NCBI GenBank assembly: GCA_016214895.1
Contig: JACRMR010000003.1
Span: 1-64,000, forward strand
Source: a candidate division KSB1 bacterium
Lineage (GTDB): Bacteria; Electryoneota; RPQS01
Reading direction: 5' to 3'
Length of the DNA stretch: 64,000 nucleotides
In this document: in pieces, positions 17,274 through 24,873 of the stretch
Numbering within the stretch: the stretch's first letter is position 1
Layout of the letters: the number at the start of each line of letters is the position of its first letter
Notes under the pieces: generated by a model
The model's database searches: none
Told to the model about the DNA's origin: nothing
What the model saw: only the letters and a program-made list of their open reading frames with translations
Translations under genes and position numbers: made by a program

Positions 17274-18227
17274 ATTCCCGTGCTCTTCTCCTTCTCCGCT
17301 CCCCTCGATTTCCGCCAGACCTTGCGCTACATCGGTCGTTTCGAGAACGATACGCTGCACGCCGTCCGCGATGATGCGTACTATCATCTGCTCGGGGATG
17401 ACCGCGGCTATTTTCTGGTGAAAGTCCGTTCCGCTCCGCCCCAACTTGATTGGGGGGGGCAGGGGGGAGGTAAGCCGCCGAGCCGGGTTAAGTCTCCGCA
17501 ACCCGGCCGGAATCTGCTGCAAGCTCAGATTGTGCAGGGCGGTCATTGGAAACTCCGTGAGCAGCAGCTCTCCCATTTCTTGGCGCGCACCTTCGGGCCG
17601 GACGAGACGCTGAACGCGTTCTATCGCTGGCGCGGCAAAGACGAGGTGTTGCGGCGGCTCGTGCGGCGGTTTCGCGGCGTGCGCGTAGTGGGCGTCGCCA
17701 GCCTCTGGGAATGCCTGCTCTGGTCCGTGATCGGACAGCAGGTGTCGGTGCAGTCCGCCTTCGCCGTGCGTTCGCGTGTGACGCGGCTCTCGGGCGCGCA
17801 GGTGACGTGGCGCGGCCAACTCTACGAAGGCTTTCCCACTCCCGAAGCGCTGCTCAGTTTGACCCCGCAACAGCTGCGCGACTGCGGCTTTTCGCGGCAG
17901 AAAGCGGAGTACGCGCTCGGCATCGCGGAGCAGATCCTGAGCGGCGATCTCAACGAAGCCGCGCTCTGCTCCGGTCCGCCGAGTGCGATGCGCGGCGCGC
18001 TGCTCGCGCTGCGTGGCATCGGCCCGTGGTCGGTGGAGTACGCGATGATGCGCCTGCACGCCGATCCCGATGCCTGCCCGTACGAAGACATCGGCCTGCG
18101 CAACGCGATTACGCGAGAATACGGTCTGGCGCGTCAAGCCACCGTGCGCGAAGTCGAGGAGTTGAGCGAGCACTGGCGCCCCTTCCGCGCCTATGCCACG
18201 TTCTATCTCTGGCAGACGCTGTTGTGA
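17244..18227 (+). CDS. alkA: DNA-3-methyladenine glycosylase II (AlkA/HhH-GPD family) with repeat-derived insertion
   Basis: Up to 327 residues. The HhH-GPD core is clear: LLWSVIGQQVS, helix-hairpin-helix ending GIGPWSVEYAMMRL, and a following PYEDIGLRNAI whose Asp fits the catalytic position. The enzyme removes alkylated bases in base excision repair. The start is uncertain: TTG 17244 would translate a 7-bp repeat array into ILVPCSL..., and GTG 17280 is an alternative. Residues about 63-90 (from APPQLDW through SPQPGRN) are encoded by a G-rich stretch plus a complete variable-stem hairpin element (17476-17514), kept in frame, a feature not expected in this family. Confidence 0.88.
   Translation: MILVPCSLIPIPVLFSFSAPLDFRQTLRYIGRFENDTLHAVRDDAYYHLLGDDRGYFLVKVRSAPPQLDWGGQGGGKPPSRVKSPQPGRNLLQAQIVQGGHWKLREQQLSHFLARTFGPDETLNAFYRWRGKDEVLRRLVRRFRGVRVVGVASLWECLLWSVIGQQVSVQSAFAVRSRVTRLSGAQVTWRGQLYEGFPTPEALLSLTPQQLRDCGFSRQKAEYALGIAEQILSGDLNEAALCSGPPSAMRGALLALRGIGPWSVEYAMMRLHADPDACPYEDIGLRNAITREYGLARQATVREVEELSEHWRPFRAYATFYLWQTLL
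17476..17514 (+). repeat. Variable-stem hairpin element inside the alkA coding region
   Basis: CGCCGAG (17476-17482), stem CCGGGTT (17483-17489) with AACCCGG (17500-17506), then CCGGAATC (17507-17514). The flanks equal the intergenic copies. Read in frame it encodes roughly PPSRVKSPQPGRN. Confidence 0.8.
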
Positions 18228-18262
18228 TCCCGCATGGCAGCACGCGCGCTTGGCTTTGCGGC

Positions 18263-18302
18263 GGCACATCTCGTGAGCATTGATGTGCCCCGCTCGGAAT
18301 CG
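18263..18302 (+). repeat. Variable-stem hairpin element after alkA
   Basis: GGCACATC (18263-18270) pairs with GATGTGCC (18282-18289), followed by CCGCTCGGAATCGG. It probably belongs to the same family, with an altered left flank. Confidence 0.5.
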
Positions 18303-18331
18303 GTTCTAATCTCGCCCATTTCCCGAGGGTA

Positions 18332-18353
18332 GAGGCGGCCCTGCGTGGCCGCC
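18332..18353. terminator. GGCGGCC-type hairpin
   Basis: GAGGCGGCC and GGCCGCC pair around CTGCGT. The sequence is the same as the hairpin cores near 3190 and 14040. Confidence 0.45.
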
Positions 18354-18404
18354 TGCCCCTCGTGGCCGCCTGCCCCTCGTGGCCGCCTGCCCCTCGTGGC
18401 CGCC
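18345..18404 (+). repeat. 17-bp tandem repeat
   Basis: The unit GTGGCCGCCTGCCCCTC is present three times exactly (18345-18361, 18362-18378, 18379-18395) plus a partial fourth. It grows out of the right arm of the preceding hairpin, as if by slippage. Confidence 0.85.
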
Positions 18405-18470
18405 ACTGGTCTTCTCCCCCACATCCTGCGGGGGGATCAAAGGGGGAGATCTTCCCCTACCAAAATAGAA

Positions 18471-18503
18471 GCGGCTGCCCGGTTCGTCCGGACAGCCGCT
18501 TTG
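18471..18503 (-). terminator. Hairpin after the broken gene
   Basis: AGCGGCTG and CAGCCGCT pair around a loop of about 15 bases. It lies downstream of the minus-strand stop codon at 18535. Confidence 0.6.
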
Positions 18504-18534
18504 CAATAGATAGAATCTTTGAGTCGGAAGACAC

Positions 18535-18924
18535 TCAGGTGTTGCGGCCGCCCGTTGCGTCAATATAGAACTTAACCGATCCGCCGAACCAGAATTCAAT
18601 GCGATCGTTGGCGAACTTCACGAGGCTCTCCGTCGCGCCGCTGCCGCGAGAACAACGGAGTTGCCATTGACGTTCAGGTCGGCCTCAGCGTTCACCTATG
18701 TGAACTTCGCCATCCGGCCCCTGTCGAAAAAACCCGGCCAGACCGTTTACCTTCAGCGCCTGAAGGCCTCGGTTCGGCAGGTCCGTCTCTTTGATCTCCG
18801 CCCGCCACGTCCCGTCCGGTGCAGGAGCTTCATGATTGCGGACGCTCAAACGCGCGTCTTGGGCGCCGTCGGATGAGTCCATGTTCTGATGATTGTACGT
18901 GTTGGCCGGATTGCCCCATGACAT
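18535..18924 (-). pseudogene. Small gene of unknown function with compensating frameshifts
   Basis: AGGAGG lies 6-7 bases before the minus-strand ATG at 18924. The first 79 residues read in one frame (MSWGNPANTYNHQN... to GPDGEVHIGER) and meet TGA at 18687-18685. From about 18695 to 18648 the natural-looking protein (AEADLNVNGNSVVLA) is in another frame. From 18645 to the TGA at 18537-18535 the original frame resumes (GSGATESLVKFANDRIEFWF...). The intact product would be about 129 residues. No family is recognised. Two opposite single-base changes, real or sequencing errors, explain the pattern. Confidence 0.65.
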
Positions 18925-18948
18925 AGCACACCTCCTCAGTGTTCCCGT

Positions 18949-20049
18949 TTATTGTGTATATGCCCACGGCCCTCCAAACGGGCCAATGTCGGACCGCGAG
19001 CTGTCTCTGTCTAAAATCGTCGGATTCCCGCTACTAACCGCTGGCGATCCGGTCAACAAGCGGCCAGAAAGGAGATCGAGCATTGGATCGCCATGCAAAT
19101 CTCCCGGACCGGGATCGAAATTGAAGTAGTCATGTTCGTTCCGCCAGAACATGTTATATCCATACACCACAGGGTTCACTGCGTAGTTAGCGTTCCACAT
19201 GGCATATGCTGCCGACTCTTCGAAAATATTGTTGAACACGGTTCCTTGAAGTGACCAGATTTGCAGACCCACATATCGAGCGATCAGAAGGTTGTTGTGA
19301 ATCATGCCGCTCGTACGGAGAAGATAGATCAGTACATTCTCTGTGTCCGCTTGGACGATATTATTCAGAAATCTGAACCGCACACCATCGTCAAATTCAA
19401 CGGTGGTGTGGCCTGCGTGCCTAATGGTTAACCCTCGGATTACGAGTTCGGTTCCACAGGCCGGTGCGAAACAGGCGTTGTGTGCATGTTGTGCATCCAA
19501 TATGCACCTCGTCGGCCCATGTTCCGATTCGAGCCAGATCCCCTTGCCGAACAGATTCAATGTCTCATAATACGTGCCATCTCTTACTCTGATCGTATCG
19601 AAGTCGATCGCGGCATTGATCGCATCTTGAATGCGCGCGTAATCATCGGGCACCCAGATCAAGCGCGGTCCCTGTGCGAGAGAATTTGCCACATTGATGC
19701 GCAAAATTGGACTCACTCCGAGATTGCCGTACTCGTCGCGTGCCCGCGCTTCCACGAGATGTACCCCGTCAAGCAGCGAGTCGGTGATCAACGTCAGTCG
19801 ATACGGCGGCGCGGTGATACCACTCGTCTCGAGTCCATTTACAAAAAACTTGACCTCGGCAATCTGTGAGCTATCCGTCACCGCGACATCCAGCCCTACG
19901 GTTCCCCGAACCTCGGCTTCCGGCGGAGTCACCCACTGCACCTCCGGCGGCTGCCAATCCGTCGGCCCGTAGTTGTTCGTGACGTTCTTTTCCGTGCAGC
20001 CGACAATTATTGCCGCCAACGCCAGCACGCCGTAGCGCATCTGTCTCAT
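18949..20049 (-). CDS. Lipoprotein with Ig-like domain and right-handed parallel beta-helix
   Basis: A 366-residue protein. ATG 20049 is chosen over 20070 because AGAGGAG lies 7 bases upstream and the lipobox AIIVGC (Cys18) follows at the right distance. An Ig-like domain (about 40-125, VQWVTPPEAEVRGTVGL, DEYGNLG) is followed by a pectate-lyase-like beta-helix (about 135-366) with the usual DYARIQDAINAA entry, the GTYYETLNL turn and Asn ladders such as FLNNIV and IHNNLL. This layout is common in surface proteins that bind or cleave polysaccharides. No catalytic residues can be named. Confidence 0.75.
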   Translation of the reverse strand: MRQMRYGVLALAAIIVGCTEKNVTNNYGPTDWQPPEVQWVTPPEAEVRGTVGLDVAVTDSSQIAEVKFFVNGLETSGITAPPYRLTLITDSLLDGVHLVEARARDEYGNLGVSPILRINVANSLAQGPRLIWVPDDYARIQDAINAAIDFDTIRVRDGTYYETLNLFGKGIWLESEHGPTRCILDAQHAHNACFAPACGTELVIRGLTIRHAGHTTVEFDDGVRFRFLNNIVQADTENVLIYLLRTSGMIHNNLLIARYVGLQIWSLQGTVFNNIFEESAAYAMWNANYAVNPVVYGYNMFWRNEHDYFNFDPGPGDLHGDPMLDLLSGRLLTGSPAVSSGNPTILDRDSSRSDIGPFGGPWAYTQ

Positions 20050-20084
20050 GATAGAACTCCTCTGATCCAAGACCCGTTTGTCTT

Positions 20085-20113
20085 AATGTATGGCCAATGC
20101 GCTCTGAAGTCAA
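20085..20113 (-). promoter_or_regulatory. Promoter of the beta-helix lipoprotein
   Basis: Minus-strand TTGACT (20113-20108), 17-bp spacer, TACATT (20090-20085). Confidence 0.65.
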
Positions 20114-20267
20114 GCCGGGACCCCCAAACCCGGACCACGGGCTTCAGCACATTGTCCGCCTTCTGCACGGTAAGGCGCTGACGCCGCCCGGCCTGCCGTA
20201 GCTCAGATTTCTGGCTTTCCAGGGACAGCCGGAATTCCGAGGATGTTGTAAAAATACGAAATTTCTC

Positions 20268-20296
20268 TTGACATTTGCACAAGTATTTAGTATATT
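20268..20296 (+). promoter_or_regulatory. Strong promoter with no open reading frame behind it
   Basis: TTGACA (20268-20273), 17-bp spacer, TATATT (20291-20296). Transcription should start near 20303 and run into about 350 bases without a gene. Confidence 0.7.
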
Positions 20297-20302
20297 CGTC
20301 CC

Positions 20303-20640
20303 TGGAAGGCGATCTCCTCCGCGCACACATCATCCCACGGCCCTTGGTGGCCAAAGTCGGCTTCGTTCCTTCGCATCTTTCGCTTTCAAACAACTGTTGA
20401 AGTCTTAAATTTTCATCGAGTAAGGTAGTTCGTTCGGGCAAAAAGTAATTTGCGCGGCACCCGGAGCAAGGTCTCCAGCCCCATCGCCCCCCGCTCGCCA
20501 CTCAGATCGGTGCGGCAGCGCGAGGCCGGAGACCGGCCCTTGCAACTTGCAGCAAGACACGGAGCATATGCCCCGCCTCCGGGGGATATGAACGTGATTG
20601 CGGCAAATTAAGATCAAGTTAATTCTTAACTAAGGTTACC
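20303..20640 (+). ncRNA. Possible untranslated RNA, unassigned
   Basis: It is downstream of the promoter at 20268-20296, and no plausible plus-strand gene starts before 20740. Long-range complementarity is visible: CAAGGTCTCC (about 20467-20476) with GGAGACC and CCTTG (about 20528-20542), and CCCCG/CGGGG near 20571-20584. I could not match it to tmRNA, RNase P RNA or SRP RNA motifs. A long leader of the following gene is the alternative. Confidence 0.35.
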
Positions 20641-20648
20641 GCCCCAGC

Positions 20649-20677
20649 TTGACACCACGGCCTTTTTGTCGTATCTT
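20649..20677 (+). promoter_or_regulatory. Promoter of the gene at 20740
   Basis: TTGACA (20649-20654), 17-bp spacer, TATCTT (20672-20677). Confidence 0.65.
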
Positions 20678-20739
20678 TTCTACCTGAATGTGTGTCTGCA
20701 AATTGCTTCGATGAGACCGGGTAGCGCAGGGTGATGCGA

Positions 20740-21531
20740 ATGGAAAATGGTAGGGTTTTTCGCTTTCTGGTGATGTTCTTGACGCTGGTCGGTGTGCTGT
20801 GGGCGATTCGCGAAATCGCCGGACATCGCCCTTCGGCTCCCGCGGCCGTGCAGCCGACGGCCGTGAAGGCTGCCTACACTCCGGCGGCGGATGGCGCAGA
20901 CTACTCACTGCCGCTGGTAGCTTTCGAGAACTCCTGTGAAGACGGCCAGAAAGTGGATATCAGTGAGTGTACCGGCAAACTTTCTCGCAGTGAGGGCCGG
21001 ACCTACCGGCTCAAACTCGACCAAGACGCGCCGGTCATGATCGAAGTGCGGCCGCTCGATGGCCTCTTTGATCCGAGCTTCGCCCTCATCGACGAGTACG
21101 GGCACTGTCTGATCGGCATTGATGATGCCGGCGAGGCAGCCTCCGAGCGCGGGGAGATCCCCAAGCTCGCGGCCGGGCGCTATGAGTTGATCGTAAGCGG
21201 GTATGGCGATCAGTGCGGACCGTTTCAGCTCACCGTGCGCGAACCCCTGCCCCTGCTGACGATGGCCGGGAACCCGCAGCTGCGCAAGGGCGGCAACGGC
21301 GCTTCGTTGCACTGGGAGACGTTCGGTGAAAACGATATCACCCATTTCAAGATCTATCGCCTTTCAGCTGCCGGACGAAGCTGTGTGACCACGGTCCGCA
21401 GCCACGGTAGCCCGGCCGGGACCGCCCGCTATCGCTGGGTTGACCGCAAGCCGGCGGAGATCGATGCCTACGAGTTGGAAGCGATTGCCGGGGACGGCCG
21501 AACCCAGATCGTGGCCACGGTCGCCTCCTGA
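20740..21531 (+). CDS. Secreted or anchored protein with PPC-like and FN3-like domains
   Basis: A 263-residue protein. ATG 20740 is preferred (GGGTGAT upstream), although GTG 20731 is in frame. The N-terminus has one hydrophobic helix (FRFLVMFLTLVGVLWAI), which can act as signal peptide or anchor. Residues about 65-165 resemble a bacterial pre-peptidase C-terminal (PPC) beta-sandwich (YRLKLDQDAPVMIEVRPL, AAGRYELIVSG). Residues about 170-263 look like an FN3 module with ALHWETFGENDITHFKIYR-like strands. It has no enzyme motif and no sorting tail. A good hairpin terminator follows. Confidence 0.7.
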   Translation: MENGRVFRFLVMFLTLVGVLWAIREIAGHRPSAPAAVQPTAVKAAYTPAADGADYSLPLVAFENSCEDGQKVDISECTGKLSRSEGRTYRLKLDQDAPVMIEVRPLDGLFDPSFALIDEYGHCLIGIDDAGEAASERGEIPKLAAGRYELIVSGYGDQCGPFQLTVREPLPLLTMAGNPQLRKGGNGASLHWETFGENDITHFKIYRLSAAGRSCVTTVRSHGSPAGTARYRWVDRKPAEIDAYELEAIAGDGRTQIVATVAS

Positions 21532-21558
21532 CCTCCCGCTGAGGTTTCTAAAATCTTT

Positions 21559-21582
21559 GGGGACAACCATTTGGTTGTCCCC
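21559..21582 (+). terminator. Terminator hairpin
   Basis: GGGGACAACC (21559-21568) pairs with GGTTGTCCCC (21573-21582), followed by TTCTTGTT. Confidence 0.8.
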
Positions 21583-21677
21583 TTCTTGTTGCCTTTCGCA
21601 TTAGGGTTTCTTAAATTATCTCTATAAACTACGATTCTGTTCTGACCCGCATTTTCACGGCGACCGACCCGTCCACC

Positions 21678-22070
21678 ATGACCGATCAGGAACTCGTCAA
21701 ATCCGCCTGGGAATTCCGCGACCGCGCCGCCGCAACCTATTCCAACTACCCGGTCGGAGCGGCGCTGTTGTCCAAATCGGGGAAAATGTACGGTGGATGC
21801 AACGTGGAGTCGTCGAGCTACGGTTTGTCCTGCTGCGCAGAGCGCGTCGCCCTGTTCAAAGCGGTTAGCGAAGGCGAGCGCGAGTTTGTCAAAATCGCCG
21901 TGGTCGCCGAGGCGCCCGTGACGGCGACTCCGTGCGGCGCCTGCCGGCAGTTGCTTTCCGATTATTGTGGCGAGCTGGAGATTCTGTTGTCGCGCAAACC
22001 GGGCGAGCTGGAGCGAGTGCTGCTCTCTGAGATTTTTGCGCGGCCGTTTGTGCCGACGATGCTGAAATAG
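21678..22070 (+). CDS. cdd: Cytidine deaminase
   Basis: A 130-residue protein of the size of the homotetrameric class. Zinc ligands are C53, C86 and C89 (SCCAERVAL and PCGACRQLL), and the proton-shuttling Glu is E55. It deaminates cytidine and deoxycytidine to uridine and deoxyuridine in pyrimidine salvage. No clear ribosome binding site is seen before ATG 21678. The uridine kinase gene follows 49 bases later, so the pair may be co-transcribed and would convert cytidine to UMP. Confidence 0.93.
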   Translation: MTDQELVKSAWEFRDRAAATYSNYPVGAALLSKSGKMYGGCNVESSSYGLSCCAERVALFKAVSEGEREFVKIAVVAEAPVTATPCGACRQLLSDYCGELEILLSRKPGELERVLLSEIFARPFVPTMLK

Positions 22071-22076
22071 TATTCC

Positions 22077-22113
22077 GAATCCGGGCGCCCGGGGACGGAC
22101 GCCGCGGCGAACC
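22077..22113 (-). repeat. Variable-stem hairpin element between cdd and udk
   Basis: On the minus strand: TTCGCCGCG, stem GCGTCC with GGGCGC (one G-U pair), then CCGGATTC. The flanks are one base off the family pattern. Confidence 0.5.
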
Positions 22114-22119
22114 TGCAAG

Positions 22120-22797
22120 ATGCCGATCACGATCAAGATTCCCAAGCCACCCCAGGAACGTCCTCTGCGCGAACCGCCGGATGGTCCGCACCTGATCGGA
22201 ATTTGCGGCGGCTCCGGCTCGGGGAAGACGCTGGTCGCGCGCTCCGTGGCGCGCGCGCTGGGACCGGATCATGTACTGCTGATCGAGCAGGACAGTTACT
22301 ACAAGGATCTCTCGGAGATTCCACTGGATGACCGGAATCATGTAAACTTCGATCATCCGACGGCGTTTGATACGCAGCTCATGATCGCGAACATGCGCGA
22401 GTTGCTGGCGGGGCGCGCGATTCAGCTGCCGCTTTACGACTACACGCGGCACGCGCGGGCGGGCTATGCCGAGACGTTTCCGCGGGATGTGATCCTGATC
22501 GACGGGATTCTGATCTTCGAAGATCCGGCGCTGCGCGATCTGATGGATATTCGCGTGTACGTGGATACGGAACCTGATGTACGATTGGCGCGCCGCATCC
22601 GCCGCGACATCTCGGAGCGCGGACGAACGCTGGAGAGTGTGCTCGAACAATATGAACTACAGGTACGGCCCATGCATGATTTGTATGTCGAGCCGTACAA
22701 GAAGTTCGCCGATGTGATTATTCCGCAGGGCGGGCTCAACAAAGTTGCCGTGGACATGCTGGTGACCAAGGTGCGGGCGCTACTCCGGAAAAGCTGA
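22120..22797 (+). CDS. udk: Uridine kinase
   Basis: A 225-residue protein. The Walker A loop GGSGSGKT lies at 30-37. DSYYKD and the FDHPTAFD segment are typical of uridine kinases, as are the lid-region arginines (RLARRIRRDISERGR). It phosphorylates uridine and cytidine with ATP or GTP to feed the UMP/CMP pool. The N-terminus is about 20 residues longer than in many homologues (proline-rich KIPKPPQERP), so translation could start later, but no better start is visible. It probably forms a salvage pair with cdd. Confidence 0.9.
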   Translation: MPITIKIPKPPQERPLREPPDGPHLIGICGGSGSGKTLVARSVARALGPDHVLLIEQDSYYKDLSEIPLDDRNHVNFDHPTAFDTQLMIANMRELLAGRAIQLPLYDYTRHARAGYAETFPRDVILIDGILIFEDPALRDLMDIRVYVDTEPDVRLARRIRRDISERGRTLESVLEQYELQVRPMHDLYVEPYKKFADVIIPQGGLNKVAVDMLVTKVRALLRKS

Positions 22798-22870
22798 AAG
22801 CCGGACACCCCCCTTATGATCCCCCCTTGAAAGTGGGGATGGGGTGCGAACAGGAATAGCGATAAGTACC

Positions 22871-23359
22871 ATGAATCAGGCAGCGACTAAGGCGCGAGGA
22901 ACGAAATCACAGATTGACGAATTCCTGGCGATCAAGCGAATCGCGATCATCGGGTTGTCGCGGGAGCAGCGCAGCTACTCGCGAAGCGTTGCGCGTGAAT
23001 TGCGGCGGCGCGGCCGCGATCTGATCGGCGTCAATCGCAATAGCAAAGACATCGACGGTATTCCGTGTGTCGCGGAGATTGCGGCGCTGCCCGCGGGGTT
23101 GGATGCAGCGCTGGTGATCTTGCCGCCCGCGCAGAGTGATGCAAGTGTGCACGCGTGCCTCGACGCGGGCCTGCAGCGGATCTGGGTACGTGGTCAGGAG
23201 GGCCGGGCCTCTGTCCGTGCGGAACTGGCGGAGCAGTGCGTGAAGCTTGGCGTGACGCTGATCGACGGGCATTGTCCGCTGATGTTCCTCGCCGGGACGG
23301 GCTTTCCGCACTCGCTGCATCGGCGGTTTGCGCAGTGGTTCGGGATCTATCCGCGATGA
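22871..23359 (+). CDS. CoA-binding Rossmann-fold protein
   Basis: A 162-residue protein of the YccU-like CoA-binding family. The N-terminal IKRIAIIGLSREQRSYSRSVARELRRRG carries the nucleotide-binding glycine turn. GIPCVAEIAALPAGLDAALVILPP and IDGHCPLMFL follow in the family order. Such stand-alone domains resemble the CoA-binding part of succinyl-CoA synthetase; their substrate is unknown. ATG 22871 is preferred over the upstream 22844 because it fits the family start. It is preceded by a CCCC/GGGG hairpin near 22819-22841 that may end the udk transcript. Confidence 0.78.
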   Translation: MNQAATKARGTKSQIDEFLAIKRIAIIGLSREQRSYSRSVARELRRRGRDLIGVNRNSKDIDGIPCVAEIAALPAGLDAALVILPPAQSDASVHACLDAGLQRIWVRGQEGRASVRAELAEQCVKLGVTLIDGHCPLMFLAGTGFPHSLHRRFAQWFGIYPR

Positions 23360-23387
23360 AACGGGTCGAAACAGGAACAAATAAAAG

Positions 23388-23705
23388 ATGCTGAACGATC
23401 ATCCCAGCATTCCGTTGGAGATGGACCGGATCCGAGCCTTCTGCGAGCGCTGGAAAGTCGTGGAGTTCTCGCTGTTCGGCTCCGTGCTCACCGATCAGTT
23501 CCGGCCCGACAGCGACGTGGACGTAATGGTGGAGTTTGCCCGGGACGCAACATGGGGATTCGACATCGTTGAGATGGAGCATGAACTCGCGACGATCTTC
23601 GGCCGCCGTGTGGACCTGCTGACCAAGCGCAGCATCGTCCAGAGCGAGAACTACCTGATGCGTAACAGCATTCTCTCGAATATTCGGACGCTCTATGCCG
23701 CATGA
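23388..23705 (+). CDS. mntA: MntA-type minimal nucleotidyltransferase (antitoxin of MntA/HepT)
   Basis: A 105-residue protein with the pol-beta nucleotidyltransferase signature FGSVLTDQFRPDSDVDVMVEF (GSx10DxD) and the downstream RRVDLLTKRSI strand. In characterised MntA/HepT pairs this enzyme adds AMP units to the HepT toxin and so silences it. The gene overlaps the next by 11 bases, typical of a two-gene toxin-antitoxin unit. Confidence 0.85.
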   Translation: MLNDHPSIPLEMDRIRAFCERWKVVEFSLFGSVLTDQFRPDSDVDVMVEFARDATWGFDIVEMEHELATIFGRRVDLLTKRSIVQSENYLMRNSILSNIRTLYAA

Positions 23706-24030
23706 CGAAACCTATCTGCTCTACATGCTGCTGGCGGCGCGGCGCGTAGCGGTGTCGGTTGCCGGTGTGACACGCCAGGAATTCGACACCGACTTGGAAA
23801 AGCGGGACTCAGTCGCTCTGCAAATCGGCAATGTCGGGGAGGCCGCCAGTTCGGTATCACGGCCATTTCAGGATGCTCATCCCGAGCTTCCGTGGTCCAA
23901 AATCATTGGTACTCGAAACCGGATCTTTCACCGCTACATGGAGATTGACTGGGATATAGTGTGGAACATCGCGACCATCGAACTCCCGCAAGTCGCCGAA
24001 CAGCTTGCGCGCCTCGTGCCGCAGCAGTAG
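23695..24030 (+). CDS. hepT: HepT-like ribonuclease toxin (DUF86/HEPN)
   Basis: A 111-residue protein, mostly helical. It carries the HEPN RNase motif RNRIFHRY (R-x4-H-x-Y) near residue 75. The Tyr in this motif is the residue modified by MntA in known pairs. It is predicted to cleave RNA when unmodified. The start overlaps the end of mntA, indicating translational coupling. Confidence 0.85.
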   Translation: MPHDETYLLYMLLAARRVAVSVAGVTRQEFDTDLEKRDSVALQIGNVGEAASSVSRPFQDAHPELPWSKIIGTRNRIFHRYMEIDWDIVWNIATIELPQVAEQLARLVPQQ

Positions 24031-24048
24031 CCACCTCTCCGGTATCGC

Positions 24049-24723
24049 ATGGTGAATCCTGAGCAGTGGACCGCGGTTGATGCATACGTGATCGACCTGT
24101 TGCATCCCGCGGATGCGGTGCTCGCTGACGTGCTGCGCGCGTGCGACGACGCGGGGTTGCCGCGGATTCAGGTGGCGCCGAATCAGGGGAAGCTGTTACA
24201 GATTCTCGGGCAGGTGATCGGTGCGCGACAGATTCTCGAAATTGGCACGCTGGGCGGCTACAGCACGATCTGGCTCGCGCGGGGACTTCCGGCGGACGGC
24301 TATCTGCTCACACTGGAAGCGAATTCGCATCATGCCGATGTCGCGCGGGCGAACTTGCGGCGCGCTGGCTACGAGCGCACGGTCGAAGTGCGGCAAGGGA
24401 ACGCGCTGGAGATTCTGCCGGAACTCGTGGCGGCGCGACGCGGACCGTTTGATCTGATCTTCATTGACGCGGACAAGCCGAGCTACGCTGAGTATTTCGC
24501 GTGGTCGCTGAAGCTCGCGCGGCCCGGCACTCTGATCATCGCGGACAATGTGATTCGCCATGGCGAAGTGGCGAACGGCGCGAGTGCTGATCCGCTGGTG
24601 GTGGGTGTTCGGCAATTTCTTGCCGCCGTGGCCGCCGAACCGCGTGTGCAGGCCACCGCGATCCAGACCGTTGGCTGCAAGGGTTGGGACGGGTTGGCGG
24701 TGATGGCGGTCATGGGGAAATAG
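24049..24723 (+). CDS. SAM-dependent O-methyltransferase (class I, catechol/caffeoyl-CoA OMT-like)
   Basis: A 224-residue protein. Motif I is ILEIGTLGGYSTIWLA (about 60-75). An acidic LLTLEANSHHADVARANL segment and FDLIFIDADKPSYAEYF with the metal-ligand Asp pair follow, then LIIADNVIRHG. This order defines the O-methyltransferase 3 family, which uses a divalent metal to methylate catechol-like substrates. The true substrate is unknown. It lies 18 bases after hepT but has no obvious functional link. Confidence 0.87.
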   Translation: MVNPEQWTAVDAYVIDLLHPADAVLADVLRACDDAGLPRIQVAPNQGKLLQILGQVIGARQILEIGTLGGYSTIWLARGLPADGYLLTLEANSHHADVARANLRRAGYERTVEVRQGNALEILPELVAARRGPFDLIFIDADKPSYAEYFAWSLKLARPGTLIIADNVIRHGEVANGASADPLVVGVRQFLAAVAAEPRVQATAIQTVGCKGWDGLAVMAVMGK

Positions 24724-24873
24724 AAATCAAATCAAAACAGTGCGAGCCGGATTGCGGAAGAAGTTGGGGGAGGCATCGGAGATGGTTGTCGTGGCGCAAG
24801 CCGCCAAGATCTTACTTCAGTATTGCGCGCCACAAGCGGGAGTCGTTACGCTGGTCTTGCTTGGAGAATCTTC

